From Alexandriicola marinus (GTDB lineage: Bacteria; Pseudomonadota; Alphaproteobacteria; Rhodobacterales; Rhodobacteraceae): DNA of 64,000 bases. Position 1 is the first letter of the stretch. The number at the start of each line of letters is the position of its first letter. The stretch lies in assembly GCF_004000435.1 (NCBI RefSeq), contig NZ_RBVZ01000002.1:372001-436000 (forward strand). The letters run 5' to 3'. Both the position numbers and the translations under genes were made by a program. Of this stretch, positions 26,355-35,313 are shown one piece after another. Below the pieces are notes generated by a model. It was not told the origin of the DNA, made no database searches, and was given only the letters and a program-made list of their open reading frames with translations.

Positions 26355-27242
26355 TCAGATCCATTTGGCCAGCGGCGGCAGGCTCATCAGGACGGCATTG
26401 GCGTCATGCCCGGTCTCGAGCCCGAACTTCGTGCCCCGGTCATAGACAAGGTTGTATTCGGCATAGAGCCCGCGATGAACAAGCTGCGCCTCCTTGTCAG
26501 CCTCTGACCAGCCCTGAACCCGACGCTTTTCGACCAGCGGAACAAAGGCCGGCAGGAAGGCCCGGCCGATATCCTGTGTCAGCGCGAAATCGGTCTCCCA
26601 GTCGCCGGTATTGTGGTCATCCATGAAGATGCCGCCGACGCCGCGCGCCCGTTTGCGATGCGGGATATAGAAATACTCGTCCGCCCATTCCTTGAGCCGC
26701 GGATAATGCGCCTCACCATGGGGATCGAGATGCGCCTTCTGGGTCGCGTGGAAATGCGCCGTGTCTTCGTCATATTCGATGCAGGGGTTCAGGTCCGATC
26801 CGCCGCCGAACCACCATGCGCCGGGCGTCCAGAACATACGGGTGTTCATGTGGACGGCGGGTACATGCGGGTTCTGCATATGCGCCACGAGGCTGATGCC
26901 GCTGGCCCAGAACCTCGGATCCTCTTCCATGCCGGGAACGCCGCGGGCCGCCATGGCCTTCTGCGCGCGTTCCCCAAGCGTGCCATAGACGGTCGAGATG
27001 TTGACACCGACCTTCTCGAAGACACGGCCGCCACGCATGACGCTCATCAGCCCGCCGCCCGCATCGCTGCCGTCGTCCGAGGCGCGGCGCGTCTCCGTCA
27101 CTTCGAACACCGCGGGCGCGGCCTCTGACAACGGTCCGGTGTCGTGGCTTGCCTCCAGCCCCTCGAACGCCGCGACGATCTGATCCCTCAATTCCCTGAA
27201 CCAACCCGACGCGCGGGCCTTTTCTGCGTCCATCGCCGTCAT
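26355..27242 (-). CDS. hemF: oxygen-dependent coproporphyrinogen III oxidase
   Basis: Converts coproporphyrinogen III to protoporphyrinogen IX with O2. The 295-residue protein has the family motifs WWFGGGSDLNPCIEYDEDTAHFH, KWADEYFYIPHRK-like LKEWADEYFYIPHRKRARG, and GGIFMDDHN, which hold the catalytic histidine and aspartate residues. An AGAGGCGAG ribosome-binding site precedes the start. A perfect 7+7-bp inverted repeat lies only 18 bp upstream of the start codon, suggesting regulation. It converges with hemE. Confidence 0.96.
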   Translation of the reverse strand: MTAMDAEKARASGWFRELRDQIVAAFEGLEASHDTGPLSEAAPAVFEVTETRRASDDGSDAGGGLMSVMRGGRVFEKVGVNISTVYGTLGERAQKAMAARGVPGMEEDPRFWASGISLVAHMQNPHVPAVHMNTRMFWTPGAWWFGGGSDLNPCIEYDEDTAHFHATQKAHLDPHGEAHYPRLKEWADEYFYIPHRKRARGVGGIFMDDHNTGDWETDFALTQDIGRAFLPAFVPLVEKRRVQGWSEADKEAQLVHRGLYAEYNLVYDRGTKFGLETGHDANAVLMSLPPLAKWI

Positions 27243-27259
27243 CTCGCCTCTGATCTCCG

Positions 27260-27278
27260 ATTGCTATTGCATAGCAAT
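27260..27278. promoter_or_regulatory. perfect inverted repeat upstream of hemF, candidate operator
   Basis: ATTGCTA (27260-27266) and TAGCAAT (27272-27278) form a perfect 7-bp dyad with a 5-nt spacer, in the 100-bp divergent gap between hemF and the small lipoprotein gene. The size and spacing suit a dimeric winged-helix regulator such as a MarR-family protein. The dyad is 18 bp from the hemF start and 65 bp from the lipoprotein start. Confidence 0.45.
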
Positions 27279-27342
27279 GGCTCCTAGCATCGTTTCCGTC
27301 AGGCCACCACAATTGGCTGACGGACAAGATCGGAGTTCTCAC

Positions 27343-27726
27343 ATGCGTCGCGCCCTGTTCCTACTTCCCCTGCTCCTTGCGGCCTGCGCCACGCCCCGCG
27401 AGCAGTGCATCAACGACGTGACCCGCGAATCGCGGGTTCTGAGCGGATTGATCGCCGAGACGCAGCAGAACATCACCCGGGGCTATGCCCTCGAGGAGGT
27501 TCAGGACGTTCGGGTAATCCGCACGACCTGCACCGGCACCAACGAAGATGGCAGCACCTTCACGTTCCCATGTGAAGAAACCCAGACATTCGAGCGCAAT
27601 GTGCCCGTGGCAATCGACCTGAATGCCGAACGGGCCAAGCTCGACTCGCTTCTAGAACGACAGGCGCAGCTTCAGCGGTCGACGGATGCCGCCATTCAGC
27701 AGTGCATCGCCGCCTATCCGGAGTGA
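27343..27726 (+). CDS. small lipoprotein of unknown function
   Basis: A 127-residue predicted lipoprotein: the signal peptide MRRALFLLPLLLAACATP contains the lipobox LAAC, so the mature protein begins with a lipidated cysteine. The mature chain has four further cysteines (EQCIND, RTTCTGT, FPCEET, QQCIAAY), which could form two disulfides, and helical segments before and after a beta-like middle (GSTFTFPCEETQTFERNVPV). The start at 27343 has GGAG upstream. No family was recognised. It converges with the degenerate dehydrogenase gene (9 bp between stops). Confidence 0.8.
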   Translation: MRRALFLLPLLLAACATPREQCINDVTRESRVLSGLIAETQQNITRGYALEEVQDVRVIRTTCTGTNEDGSTFTFPCEETQTFERNVPVAIDLNAERAKLDSLLERQAQLQRSTDAAIQQCIAAYPE

Positions 27727-27735
27727 TCGGTCGCG

Positions 27736-28545
27736 CTAATGCGCCGGAACGCAGGCCGGGTCGATCAGGGTCCGGCCGCCGTCCACGGTCAGGATCTGCC
27801 CGGTGACAAAGGCCGAGGCGTCAGAGGCAAGGTATTGGACCGCATCCGACACCTCACCCGGGCCGGCGATCCGCTTGAGTGGTGTGTGATCCACGATCTC
27901 TTCCCGCATCTCGCGGTCGTCGCGCAGTGCGCCCTTGAGGCTGGCGCTCATGACGCTGCCGAAGGCCACGGCGTTCACCCGGATGCCCTTTGGTGCAAAG
28001 GCCACGGCCAATGACCGTGTCATCTGGTCCATCGCGGCCGAGCTGACCGAATAGGCCAGCAGATCGGGATGCGCGCGGCGCGACGCGATGGACGACAGGT
28101 TGATGATCGAACCGGCCGAGGTCGGATTTTCCTCATCCTCGACCTGCTTGATCATCCGCTTCGCCGTCGCCTGGCTCAGCCTGAGCGCTGTCATCATGTT
28201 CTGCTCGAGCAGCGTCGAGACACTGAAATCATCCGGGTCCAGAGGGTCGGTCTTCAGGACCTGCCGCGAGGCGTTCACGAGGATATCGACCTGATCGAAG
28301 GCATCGACCGTCAGCGACAGCAGATTGGCGATCGTCAACTTCTCCCTAAGATCGCCGGCGAAGAGGCGGACATGTCCGTCTTCGTCATCGACCAGCCCCT
28401 CGACCTCGTGGCGCAGGGCATCTTCGTCACGGTCGGCAAAGACGACATTCGCACCCGCCTCGACGAACCGTCGCGCGATGGCAAGACCCACCCCGTGGGC
28501 GGCACCGGTCACGATGGCCGTCTTGCCTGCAATGGAAAAGGACAT
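27736..28545 (-). CDS. short-chain dehydrogenase homologue lacking the catalytic lysine
   Basis: Protein of 269 residues with the classical SDR Rossmann fold: the cofactor motif TGAAHGVGLAIA near residue 13 and acidic FADRDEDA after beta-2, which suggests NAD preference. The active-site motif, normally YxxxK, reads Y165-S-V-S-S169, so serine replaces the catalytic lysine; the NNAG motif is also altered to VNAS near residue 90. Classical reductase activity is therefore doubtful, and a binding or regulatory role is possible. The start at 28545 has GAGGAGAGACAG upstream. It follows the RsmC-like gene with 10 bp between them and is likely in the same transcript. Confidence 0.85.
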   Translation of the reverse strand: MSFSIAGKTAIVTGAAHGVGLAIARRFVEAGANVVFADRDEDALRHEVEGLVDDEDGHVRLFAGDLREKLTIANLLSLTVDAFDQVDILVNASRQVLKTDPLDPDDFSVSTLLEQNMMTALRLSQATAKRMIKQVEDEENPTSAGSIINLSSIASRRAHPDLLAYSVSSAAMDQMTRSLAVAFAPKGIRVNAVAFGSVMSASLKGALRDDREMREEIVDHTPLKRIAGPGEVSDAVQYLASDASAFVTGQILTVDGGRTLIDPACVPAH

Positions 28546-28555
28546 CTGTCTCTCC

Positions 28556-29551
28556 TCAGCGGCGCCGGCCGCGGTCTCGCTTGGGCCGCGCGGCACGAAA
28601 AATCTTGAACGCCGAATCGCCGCCCGCCTCTTCGACGGTGGTGAAGGCCTCGCGAAGGGCGGCCTCGTAGGGCAGATGGCGGTTCGCCACAAGCCAAAGC
28701 TCCCCCTGCGGCGACAGGAGCCGCGCCGCCGCCGCGATGAACGCCTCGCCTAGCGAGGGTTCGGCCTTGCGGCTTGTGTGGAACGGCGGATTGCAAACGA
28801 CAGTATCGAAGGGCTGATCGGCGGTGAAGTCTCGCGCATCGGCCCAATGGAACGCGGCCCTGTCGTCGGTGATGTTGAGCCGTGCGCAATCCAGCGCATC
28901 GGCCTCGGCCTCGACCAGATGGACCTGTTCAACCGTGTCCCGCGTCAGAACCTGTGCTGCAAGATATCCCCAGCCCGCGCCCAGATCGGCAACCCGTGCA
29001 CCTAGTTTCGCAGGCAAAGTCTCGGCCAGCAGAACAGATCCCCTGTCTGTGCCATCCTCGGAAAAGATGCCGGGCTGGATGTAATAGCCCTGCGGGCCCT
29101 TCTCCGGGCCCTCATGGGCCCAATCTGCGAAATCGGCAGCCGTGGCTGTGAATGCGAACAGACGGCCATGCGCCTTGGTGATGCTGGGCATCTCGCCCAG
29201 ACGGCTCCTGATTTCGCGAAACAGGCCGTCAACGCCATCTGTCTTGGCGCCATCGACGACGATCGCCCCGCCCAGCGTGGCAGCCTTCGCGACAAGCGCG
29301 CGGGCCTGCCGCTTGGATCGGGGGACCACGACGATCGTCAAGGCCGCGTTTTCGGTGGAACGGGCAACCTCGAACCCCATCTCCGACCAGAAATCGGCAT
29401 CGGGTCGAAACCCGTGGATGATCCGGGTTCTGTCTCGCGGAAGATCTGACAGGTCATGGCCGACCGGTGGCCGGATCACGACGATGTCCCCATCCTCGGG
29501 CAGGGAAAGAAAGCCCTCGGAGAGGGCCGTGCTCAGGCGAGATCTGGCCAT
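28556..29551 (-). CDS. RsmC-like class I methyltransferase
   Basis: Protein of 331 residues of the RsmC/RlmG family: a degenerate N-terminal methyltransferase-like half and a C-terminal catalytic half with the SAM-binding motif VADLGAGWGYLAAQVL and the N2-guanine signature VVCNPPFHTS. Family members methylate a guanine N2 of 16S or 23S rRNA. The arginine-rich C-terminus (PKRDRGRRR) may aid RNA binding. The precise target is not known here, so no symbol is given. Confidence 0.85.
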   Translation of the reverse strand: MARSRLSTALSEGFLSLPEDGDIVVIRPPVGHDLSDLPRDRTRIIHGFRPDADFWSEMGFEVARSTENAALTIVVVPRSKRQARALVAKAATLGGAIVVDGAKTDGVDGLFREIRSRLGEMPSITKAHGRLFAFTATAADFADWAHEGPEKGPQGYYIQPGIFSEDGTDRGSVLLAETLPAKLGARVADLGAGWGYLAAQVLTRDTVEQVHLVEAEADALDCARLNITDDRAAFHWADARDFTADQPFDTVVCNPPFHTSRKAEPSLGEAFIAAAARLLSPQGELWLVANRHLPYEAALREAFTTVEEAGGDSAFKIFRAARPKRDRGRRR

Positions 29552-29576
29552 GGCAGGACGGCACCGAAACGGTGCC

Positions 29577-29915
29577 TTACTCCTTTTCCATCGTGCATTG
29601 CAGCGGGTGCTGATGCCGCTGGGCGAAATCCATCACCTGCGCCACCTTTGTCTCGGCAATCTCGAAGGAAAAGACACCGACGACGGCGATCCCCTTCTTG
29701 TGGACCGTCAGCATCAGTTCAAAGGCCTGAGCATGGTTCATCCCGAAAAACCGCTCGAGAACGTGCACGACGAATTCCATCGGCGTGTAATCGTCATTGA
29801 GGATAAGGACCTTGTAGAGGGGCGGACGCTTTGTCTTTGTACGGGTATCAAGCTTGACCCCGACATCGTCGTCACCCCCGGTCCCCTCAGACATCATGTA
29901 GAAATCGGCGCGCAT
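29577..29915 (-). CDS. clpS: ClpS, ATP-dependent Clp protease adaptor
   Basis: Adaptor that delivers N-degron substrates to ClpAP. The protein is about 106-112 residues, depending on the start (29915, or the MM at 29897; neither has a strong ribosome-binding site). The conserved core is visible: [24 protein letters not shown] and the helix around [23 protein letters not shown]. It is transcribed divergently from the HAD hydrolase gene across about 95 bp of AT-richer sequence that should hold both promoters. Confidence 0.93.
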   Translation of the reverse strand: MRADFYMMSEGTGGDDDVGVKLDTRTKTKRPPLYKVLILNDDYTPMEFVVHVLERFFGMNHAQAFELMLTVHKKGIAVVGVFSFEIAETKVAQVMDFAQRHQHPLQCTMEKE

Positions 29916-30011
29916 GATCGCTTTCGTTTTCTTAGGGTGATCCGTCTCGTGCAGAGCTTTATATAATCTCATGAGGCTCTGTGAAAAGCCCGCATTTGGC
30001 AAGGATGCAAC

Positions 30012-30704
30012 ATGAAACAGTTCGAGGGCTGGACGATCGGTTTCGATGCGGACGACACGCTTTGGCATAACGAGAGATTCTTTCAACTGACGCAGGCGCG
30101 ATTCGCGGATTTGCTGAGGGATCATGCCGACGCCGATCACCTGTCGGACAGGCTTCTTGCCGCAGAACGGCGCAACCTCGGCCATTATGGCTATGGCATC
30201 AAGGGATTCGTCCTGTCGATGATCGAGACAGCGATCGAAGTGACAGAAGAACGTGTTCCGGCCTCGGTGATCTCCGAACTGATCGCCGCAGGTCAGGAGA
30301 TGCTGGCGCACCCGATCGAGCTTCTTCCCGGCGTCGAAGAGACGATCGTGTCGCTCAAGGGATCCGCAGGGCTTATCCTCGTGACGAAGGGCGATCTTCT
30401 GGATCAGGAACGCAAGCTGGCCCAATCGGGCCTGGGCGATCATTTCGACCGGGTCGAGATCGTCAGTGAAAAGACCGCCCCGACCTATGCCCGCATCTTT
30501 CAGGGGCGTGACCGTGCGGTGATGGTCGGCAATTCCCTACGTTCCGATATCATCCCTGCGATCGAGGCCGGGGCACACGGGATCCATATCCCGCATGATC
30601 TGACCTGGGAAATGGAGAAGGCCGATGCACCCTCGGGCCACCCGCGATTCCACCGGATCGAGACGATGACGGCGCTGCCGGAATTGCTGGACAAGATCGC
30701 CTGA
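30012..30704 (+). CDS. HAD-superfamily hydrolase
   Basis: Cytoplasmic phosphatase-like protein of 230 residues. HAD motif I is [11 protein letters not shown] (nucleophile Asp and acid Asp), motif II is ILVTKGD, motif III lysine is in SEKTAP, and motif IV is [17 protein letters not shown]. An intervening helical cap suggests subclass I, like YjjG or dehalogenase-type phosphatases. The substrate is unknown. Confidence 0.87.
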   Translation: MKQFEGWTIGFDADDTLWHNERFFQLTQARFADLLRDHADADHLSDRLLAAERRNLGHYGYGIKGFVLSMIETAIEVTEERVPASVISELIAAGQEMLAHPIELLPGVEETIVSLKGSAGLILVTKGDLLDQERKLAQSGLGDHFDRVEIVSEKTAPTYARIFQGRDRAVMVGNSLRSDIIPAIEAGAHGIHIPHDLTWEMEKADAPSGHPRFHRIETMTALPELLDKIA

Positions 30705-30917
30705 CGGCCACAATCCTGCCGCAATCGTGACCCGGCCCGCCGCATGTTGCGTGTCGACGCGGAAACGCGCCCACATATTGCGCAGTTGCATGAGAGTCAC
30801 GCCTAAAGTTCCTGAAATTAGGGTATTTTCTGCCTTCGCAGGTCGTGTTAGTTTTTGTTCAAATCATAAGGTGCCTCCAAAAAATCGGCACCATGAGGCA
30901 GTACAAGGGCAAACGAC

Positions 30918-32474
30918 GTGATAGGTCGTATCGGACAAGCAGCCCGACTCGGGCTCATGTTGCTATTCATGATGCTTGCGGGGGCATTGGCGCCAACGGC
31001 CGGATGGTCAGCGCCATTTGCAGCCATGGTCATGGACGCGCGCACAGGCGAGGTTCTGCACAGTCAGAACGCCGAAACACGCCTGCATCCCGCATCGCTG
31101 ACAAAGATGATGACGCTCTACATCGCCTTTCAGGCGGTCAGCCGGGGTGAAATCGATCTTGATACCGAGGTGCGCATCACCTCGGCGGCGGCGGCCGAAC
31201 CGCCGTCAAAGATCGGGCTTCGGGCCGGGCAGTCGATCCGCCTGCGCTATCTGATCCGCGCTGCGGCCGTGAAATCGGCCAACGATGCCGCAACCGCGAT
31301 CGGGATCGCGATTTCGGGATCGGAAGAGGCCTTCGCGGCCCGGATGAACGCGACCGCCCGGGCGATGGGGATGACGCAGACGAACTTCATCAACATGCAC
31401 GGCCTGACCGAGAGCGGTCACATGTCGACGGCACGCGACATGACGATCCTCGGGCGCCACATGATCTACGACTTCCCGCAATATTATAACCTGTTCTCAC
31501 GCCGGACGGCCGATGCGGGCATCGCAACGGTCCGCAACACGAACCGCCGCTTTCTCGACAGCTATGAAGGTGCCGACGGAATCAAGACGGGCTTCACCAA
31601 TGCCGCCGGGTTCAACCTCGTGGCCTCGGCAGAACGCAATGGCGTGCGGATCATCACGACGGTCTTTGGCGGAACATCCTCGGCCAACCGCAATGCCCGC
31701 GTGGCCGAATTGATGGACCTAGGGTTCCGCGAAGCACCCAGACGGGCAAGGGTTAGCGCCCCGGACGCGCCCGATGCCTATGTCACGCAGGCGCCCGAAA
31801 TCGTGGTCGGCAACAACATACCGCGCGGCCCTGTGGCGCGCACGATCCGCGTCTCCGGCCTTGTCGAGCGCGCGCTTCGCCCACAATCGAGACCGGTCGC
31901 GACCCCCTCCCCAGAACTTGTCGCCTCGACTACCGCCGCCATCGACGACGCGCTGGCGATGGCCCTCGCGGCGCCGATGGAAGACCCGGCCCCGCCAGAA
32001 ATTCCTGACGCCACGAAATTCGCCGATGCCACCTCGGTGGCCGCCGGAGCCGACGCAGCCGCCACCGAAGAGACCGTGATCGCAGCGGCCACCCCGCTCG
32101 CGCCCGAAGTCGTCGAAGTGACACCGCCGGTCCGGCCTGCCGAAATCATCATGACGGCCGAGGCCATTGCCCCCGCCGAGGCTGCGCCCGCGCCGGAACC
32201 CGAGGTCGTGACCCGGGTCTCCACCTCCGGCGGTCGCTACTGGGGTGTGAATGTCGGTCGCTTCCCGAATCGGGGCGAGGCCGAACGCATCCTGATCCAG
32301 GTGGCGCTGGCAGAACCCGGCGCTCTCAACGGCGCCCTGCGCCGCGTGATCCAGCGCTCGGGGGGATTCGACGCGAATTTCATGGGCCTGACCCGGGAAG
32401 ATGCCGACATGGCCTGCCGCAGGCTTCAGGCGCGCGGGACCACCTGTTTCATGATCGGAACGGACGACAGCTAG
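30918..32474 (+). CDS. D-alanyl-D-alanine carboxypeptidase with SPOR domain
   Basis: Class C penicillin-binding protein of 518 residues, exported by an N-terminal signal (LGLMLLFMMLAGALAPTAGWSA). The serine peptidase S11 triad motifs are intact: S60-L-T-K63, S120-A-N122 and KTG in DGIKTGFTNAAG. It trims the terminal D-alanine of peptidoglycan stem peptides. After the catalytic domain comes a roughly 130-residue Ala/Pro/Glu-rich linker (about 300-430) and a C-terminal SPOR domain (about 432-510, RYWGVNVGRFPNRGEAERIL), which in other proteins binds denuded glycan at division sites. It may therefore act at the septum. Its stop lies 9 bp from the convergent yejF stop. Confidence 0.92.
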   Translation: MIGRIGQAARLGLMLLFMMLAGALAPTAGWSAPFAAMVMDARTGEVLHSQNAETRLHPASLTKMMTLYIAFQAVSRGEIDLDTEVRITSAAAAEPPSKIGLRAGQSIRLRYLIRAAAVKSANDAATAIGIAISGSEEAFAARMNATARAMGMTQTNFINMHGLTESGHMSTARDMTILGRHMIYDFPQYYNLFSRRTADAGIATVRNTNRRFLDSYEGADGIKTGFTNAAGFNLVASAERNGVRIITTVFGGTSSANRNARVAELMDLGFREAPRRARVSAPDAPDAYVTQAPEIVVGNNIPRGPVARTIRVSGLVERALRPQSRPVATPSPELVASTTAAIDDALAMALAAPMEDPAPPEIPDATKFADATSVAAGADAAATEETVIAAATPLAPEVVEVTPPVRPAEIIMTAEAIAPAEAAPAPEPEVVTRVSTSGGRYWGVNVGRFPNRGEAERILIQVALAEPGALNGALRRVIQRSGGFDANFMGLTREDADMACRRLQARGTTCFMIGTDDS

Positions 32475-32483
32475 ATCAGGGTC

Positions 32484-34088
32484 TCAGGCTGATTGGGGCG
32501 GCTCGACGAAGGCCGCCTCCATCAGGGCCTTGGTATAATCCGATTGGGGATTGTCGAAGATTTCGACCGCATCGCCGTGTTCGACCACGTCCCCATTGCG
32601 CATCACCATGACCTTGTGGCTCAGCGCGCGCACGACCTTCAGGTCGTGGCTGATGAAGATATAGGCCAGCCCGAATTTCACCTGCAACTGCCGCAAAAGC
32701 TCGACGATCTGAACCTGAACCGTCATGTCCAGAGCCGATGTCGGTTCGTCCAGCACCATCAGCCGGGGCCTGAGGATCAGGGCACGCGCGATTGCGATCC
32801 GTTGCCTCTGGCCGCCCGAGAATTCGTGGGGATACCTGTCCATCATGATGGGGTCGAGGCCGACCTCCTGCATGATCTCGGCCACCATTTCGCGCCGGTT
32901 GCGGCCCGGCTCGACCCCGTGCACGCCCAGGCCTTCGGCAATGATCTGTTCCACCGTCATGCGCGGGCTGAGGCTGCCGAACGGGTCCTGAAACACGATC
33001 TGCATATCCTTGCGCACCGGGCGCAGCTGTCGTTGTGACAAGCCGTCGAGCCGCTTACCCTGGAACAGGATCGGACCCTCGGACCCGATCAGCCGCATGA
33101 TGGCAAGCGCGAGCGTCGTCTTGCCCGACCCCGATTCGCCGACGATCCCGACCGTCTCTCCGGCCCGGACCGAAAGCGTCGCCGCGTTGACGGCCTTCAC
33201 ATAGCCCGCCGTCCGTTTCAACAACCCCCGATGGATCGGGAACCAGATCCGCAGGTCTTCGGTCTGGGCAATCAGTTCGGCGCCCGCCGGCACGGGTGCC
33301 GGGCGCCCCGCCGATTCCGCCGACAGAAGCATGCGGGTATATTCGTGCTGCGGCGCGCTGAAAATCTGCTCGGTCGGTCCATGCTCGACAATTTCGCCAT
33401 CCTTCATGACACAGACTCGATCGGCAATCCTGCGCACGATCGTCAGATCATGGGTGATGAATAGCATCGACAGGCCTTGGCGCGCCTTGAGATCGGCCAA
33501 CAACTCTAGGATCTGGGCCTGGATCGTCACGTCGAGCGCGGTGGTGGGCTCGTCCGCGATCAGAAGCTCGGGATTGTTGGCCAGCGCCATGGCAATCATC
33601 ACGCGTTGCCGCTGTCCGCCGGAAAGCTGGTGCGGATAAGCTGTCAGCCGGTCTTCGGGGTCGCGGATGCCGACCTGTGTCAGAAGCTCGATAATCCGGG
33701 TCCGGACCGCATCGCCGCGCAGGCCCTGATGCAGCTCGATCGATTCGCGCAACTGCTTTTCCAGCGTGTGCAGCGGGTTCAGAGAGGTCATCGGTTCCTG
33801 AAAGATGAACGAGATGTCGTTGCCGCGTACCTCGCGCAGGGCAACGTCGTCGGCGTCGATCATTTCGCGCCCGCCATAGGTAACGGAACCCGAAACCTCG
33901 GCATTGTCCCCCAGAAGCTTGACCGTCGACAGCGCCGTGACCGATTTGCCCGAACCGGATTCGCCGACCAGGGCCACGGTCTCTCCCTTGCCCACATCGA
34001 AGGATACGCCACGCACGGCAGGGATCAGGGTGCCATCCTGCCGGAAGGCCACCCGAAGATCGCGCACGTTCAGAACCGAAGCGCTCAT
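32484..34088 (-). CDS. yejF: YejF-type dual ATP-binding subunit of peptide ABC importer
   Basis: Energises the Yej peptide importer. The 534-residue protein has two fused nucleotide-binding domains, each with Walker A ([12 protein letters not shown] near the N-terminus and [12 protein letters not shown] near residue 310), an ABC signature ([15 protein letters not shown] and [15 protein letters not shown]) and Walker B ([11 protein letters not shown] and [11 protein letters not shown]). Start could be ATG 34088 or GTG 34097; neither has a good ribosome-binding site, and a 22-bp palindrome lies directly upstream. It is the last gene of yejABEF. Confidence 0.93.
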   Translation of the reverse strand: MSASVLNVRDLRVAFRQDGTLIPAVRGVSFDVGKGETVALVGESGSGKSVTALSTVKLLGDNAEVSGSVTYGGREMIDADDVALREVRGNDISFIFQEPMTSLNPLHTLEKQLRESIELHQGLRGDAVRTRIIELLTQVGIRDPEDRLTAYPHQLSGGQRQRVMIAMALANNPELLIADEPTTALDVTIQAQILELLADLKARQGLSMLFITHDLTIVRRIADRVCVMKDGEIVEHGPTEQIFSAPQHEYTRMLLSAESAGRPAPVPAGAELIAQTEDLRIWFPIHRGLLKRTAGYVKAVNAATLSVRAGETVGIVGESGSGKTTLALAIMRLIGSEGPILFQGKRLDGLSQRQLRPVRKDMQIVFQDPFGSLSPRMTVEQIIAEGLGVHGVEPGRNRREMVAEIMQEVGLDPIMMDRYPHEFSGGQRQRIAIARALILRPRLMVLDEPTSALDMTVQVQIVELLRQLQVKFGLAYIFISHDLKVVRALSHKVMVMRNGDVVEHGDAVEIFDNPQSDYTKALMEAAFVEPPQSA

Positions 34089-34105
34089 GCCGGCCACACG
34101 CGCGC

Positions 34106-34127
34106 AACAAATTTACCTAAATTTGTT
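34106..34127. repeat. 22-bp AT-rich palindrome between yejE and yejF
   Basis: AACAAATTTA (34106-34115) is mirrored exactly by TAAATTTGTT (34118-34127) around a 2-bp centre. It lies in the gap between the yejE stop and the yejF start, where a ribosome-binding site would be expected. It could fold in mRNA in front of yejF, or be an operator for an internal promoter. Confidence 0.6.
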
Positions 34128-34134
34128 TCACGCC

Positions 34135-35313
34135 TCATGAGAACGTCTTTCTGGGGTCGAACGCGTCGCGGACGCCCTCGAAGATGAACACCAGCAGCGA
34201 CAGCATGATCGCGAAGGTGAAGAACGCGGTGAACCCGAGCCACGGCGCCTGAAGGTTCTGCTTGGCCTGCAAGGTCAGCTCACCCAGCGAGGGGGCCGAG
34301 GACGGCAGGCCGAAGCCCAGAAAATCCAGAGACGCCAGCGTCGCGATTGCGCCCGTCACGAGGAAGGGCAGCATCGTGACGGTCGCCACCATCGCATTGG
34401 GCAGCATGTGGCGGAACATGATCACGCGGTTCGACACGCCCAGCGCGCGCGCGGCGCGCACGTATTCGAAATTCCGCGCCCGGAGGAATTCCGCGCGCAC
34501 CACTCCCACCAGCGCTGGCCATCCGAACAGCACTGTCAGGAACACGATGAGCCAGAAACTTCGCCCAAGGATCGCGAAGATGATGATGATCACGTACAGC
34601 GACGGCGTGCCAGTCCAGATCTCGATGAACCGCTGAAACAGCAGGTCCGTCCAGCCGCCGAAATAGCCCTGAACGGCACCCGCAACGATCCCGATGACCG
34701 ACGATGCCGCCGTCACCACCAGCGCAAAGAACACCGACAGGCGGAAGCCGTAGATCACCCGGGCCACCACGTCGCGTTTGGTGTCGTCGGTGCCCAGCCA
34801 GTTGGTCTCTGATGGCGGCGCAGGGGCCACGCCCGGCACATCGACAACCGTGTTGTAGGAATAGGGAATGATCGGCCAGATCATCCAGCCCGCATCAAAG
34901 CCCTCGTAGGGCAGGTCTTCCCCGTTGGCGACCGCCTCGATCAACCCGTCGGGGTCGTCAAAGCATTCCACCAGACCGCCCGTGACGATCAGGCATTGGA
35001 CTTCCGGGTCTGAATAGCCGGCCTCCGTGGGGAAATCGCCGCCGAAATCCTGTTCGGAATAGAAGGCAAAGACCGGCATGCGCAGGTCGCCCCGGTAATT
35101 CACGAGGATCGGCTTGTCGTTGGCGATGAATTCCGCGAACAGCGACAGCACGAACAGGAAGGTGAAGATCATCAGCGACCAATAGGCCCGACGGTTGCGC
35201 CGGAAATTCCGCCAGCGGCGTTCGTTCAACGGGGAAAGCCAGCGCCGTTTGGGCCGTTCGGGGCTCGGCGGCGGGGTCTCGGGCGTCGGGTCGGGATATG
35301 CGATCTCTGCCAT
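34135..35313 (-). CDS. yejE: YejE-type permease subunit
   Basis: Inner-membrane permease of 392 residues. A proline-rich N-terminal tail leads into the first transmembrane helix (YWSLMIFTFLFVLSLFAEFI), followed by a long periplasmic insertion and the binding-protein-dependent transport domain with five more helices, including the EAA-like loop EFLRARNFEYVRAARALGVSN. It matches the YejE/OppC class and forms the channel with YejB. Its start overlaps the yejB stop by one base (TGATG). Confidence 0.93.
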   Translation of the reverse strand: MAEIAYPDPTPETPPPSPERPKRRWLSPLNERRWRNFRRNRRAYWSLMIFTFLFVLSLFAEFIANDKPILVNYRGDLRMPVFAFYSEQDFGGDFPTEAGYSDPEVQCLIVTGGLVECFDDPDGLIEAVANGEDLPYEGFDAGWMIWPIIPYSYNTVVDVPGVAPAPPSETNWLGTDDTKRDVVARVIYGFRLSVFFALVVTAASSVIGIVAGAVQGYFGGWTDLLFQRFIEIWTGTPSLYVIIIIFAILGRSFWLIVFLTVLFGWPALVGVVRAEFLRARNFEYVRAARALGVSNRVIMFRHMLPNAMVATVTMLPFLVTGAIATLASLDFLGFGLPSSAPSLGELTLQAKQNLQAPWLGFTAFFTFAIMLSLLVFIFEGVRDAFDPRKTFS

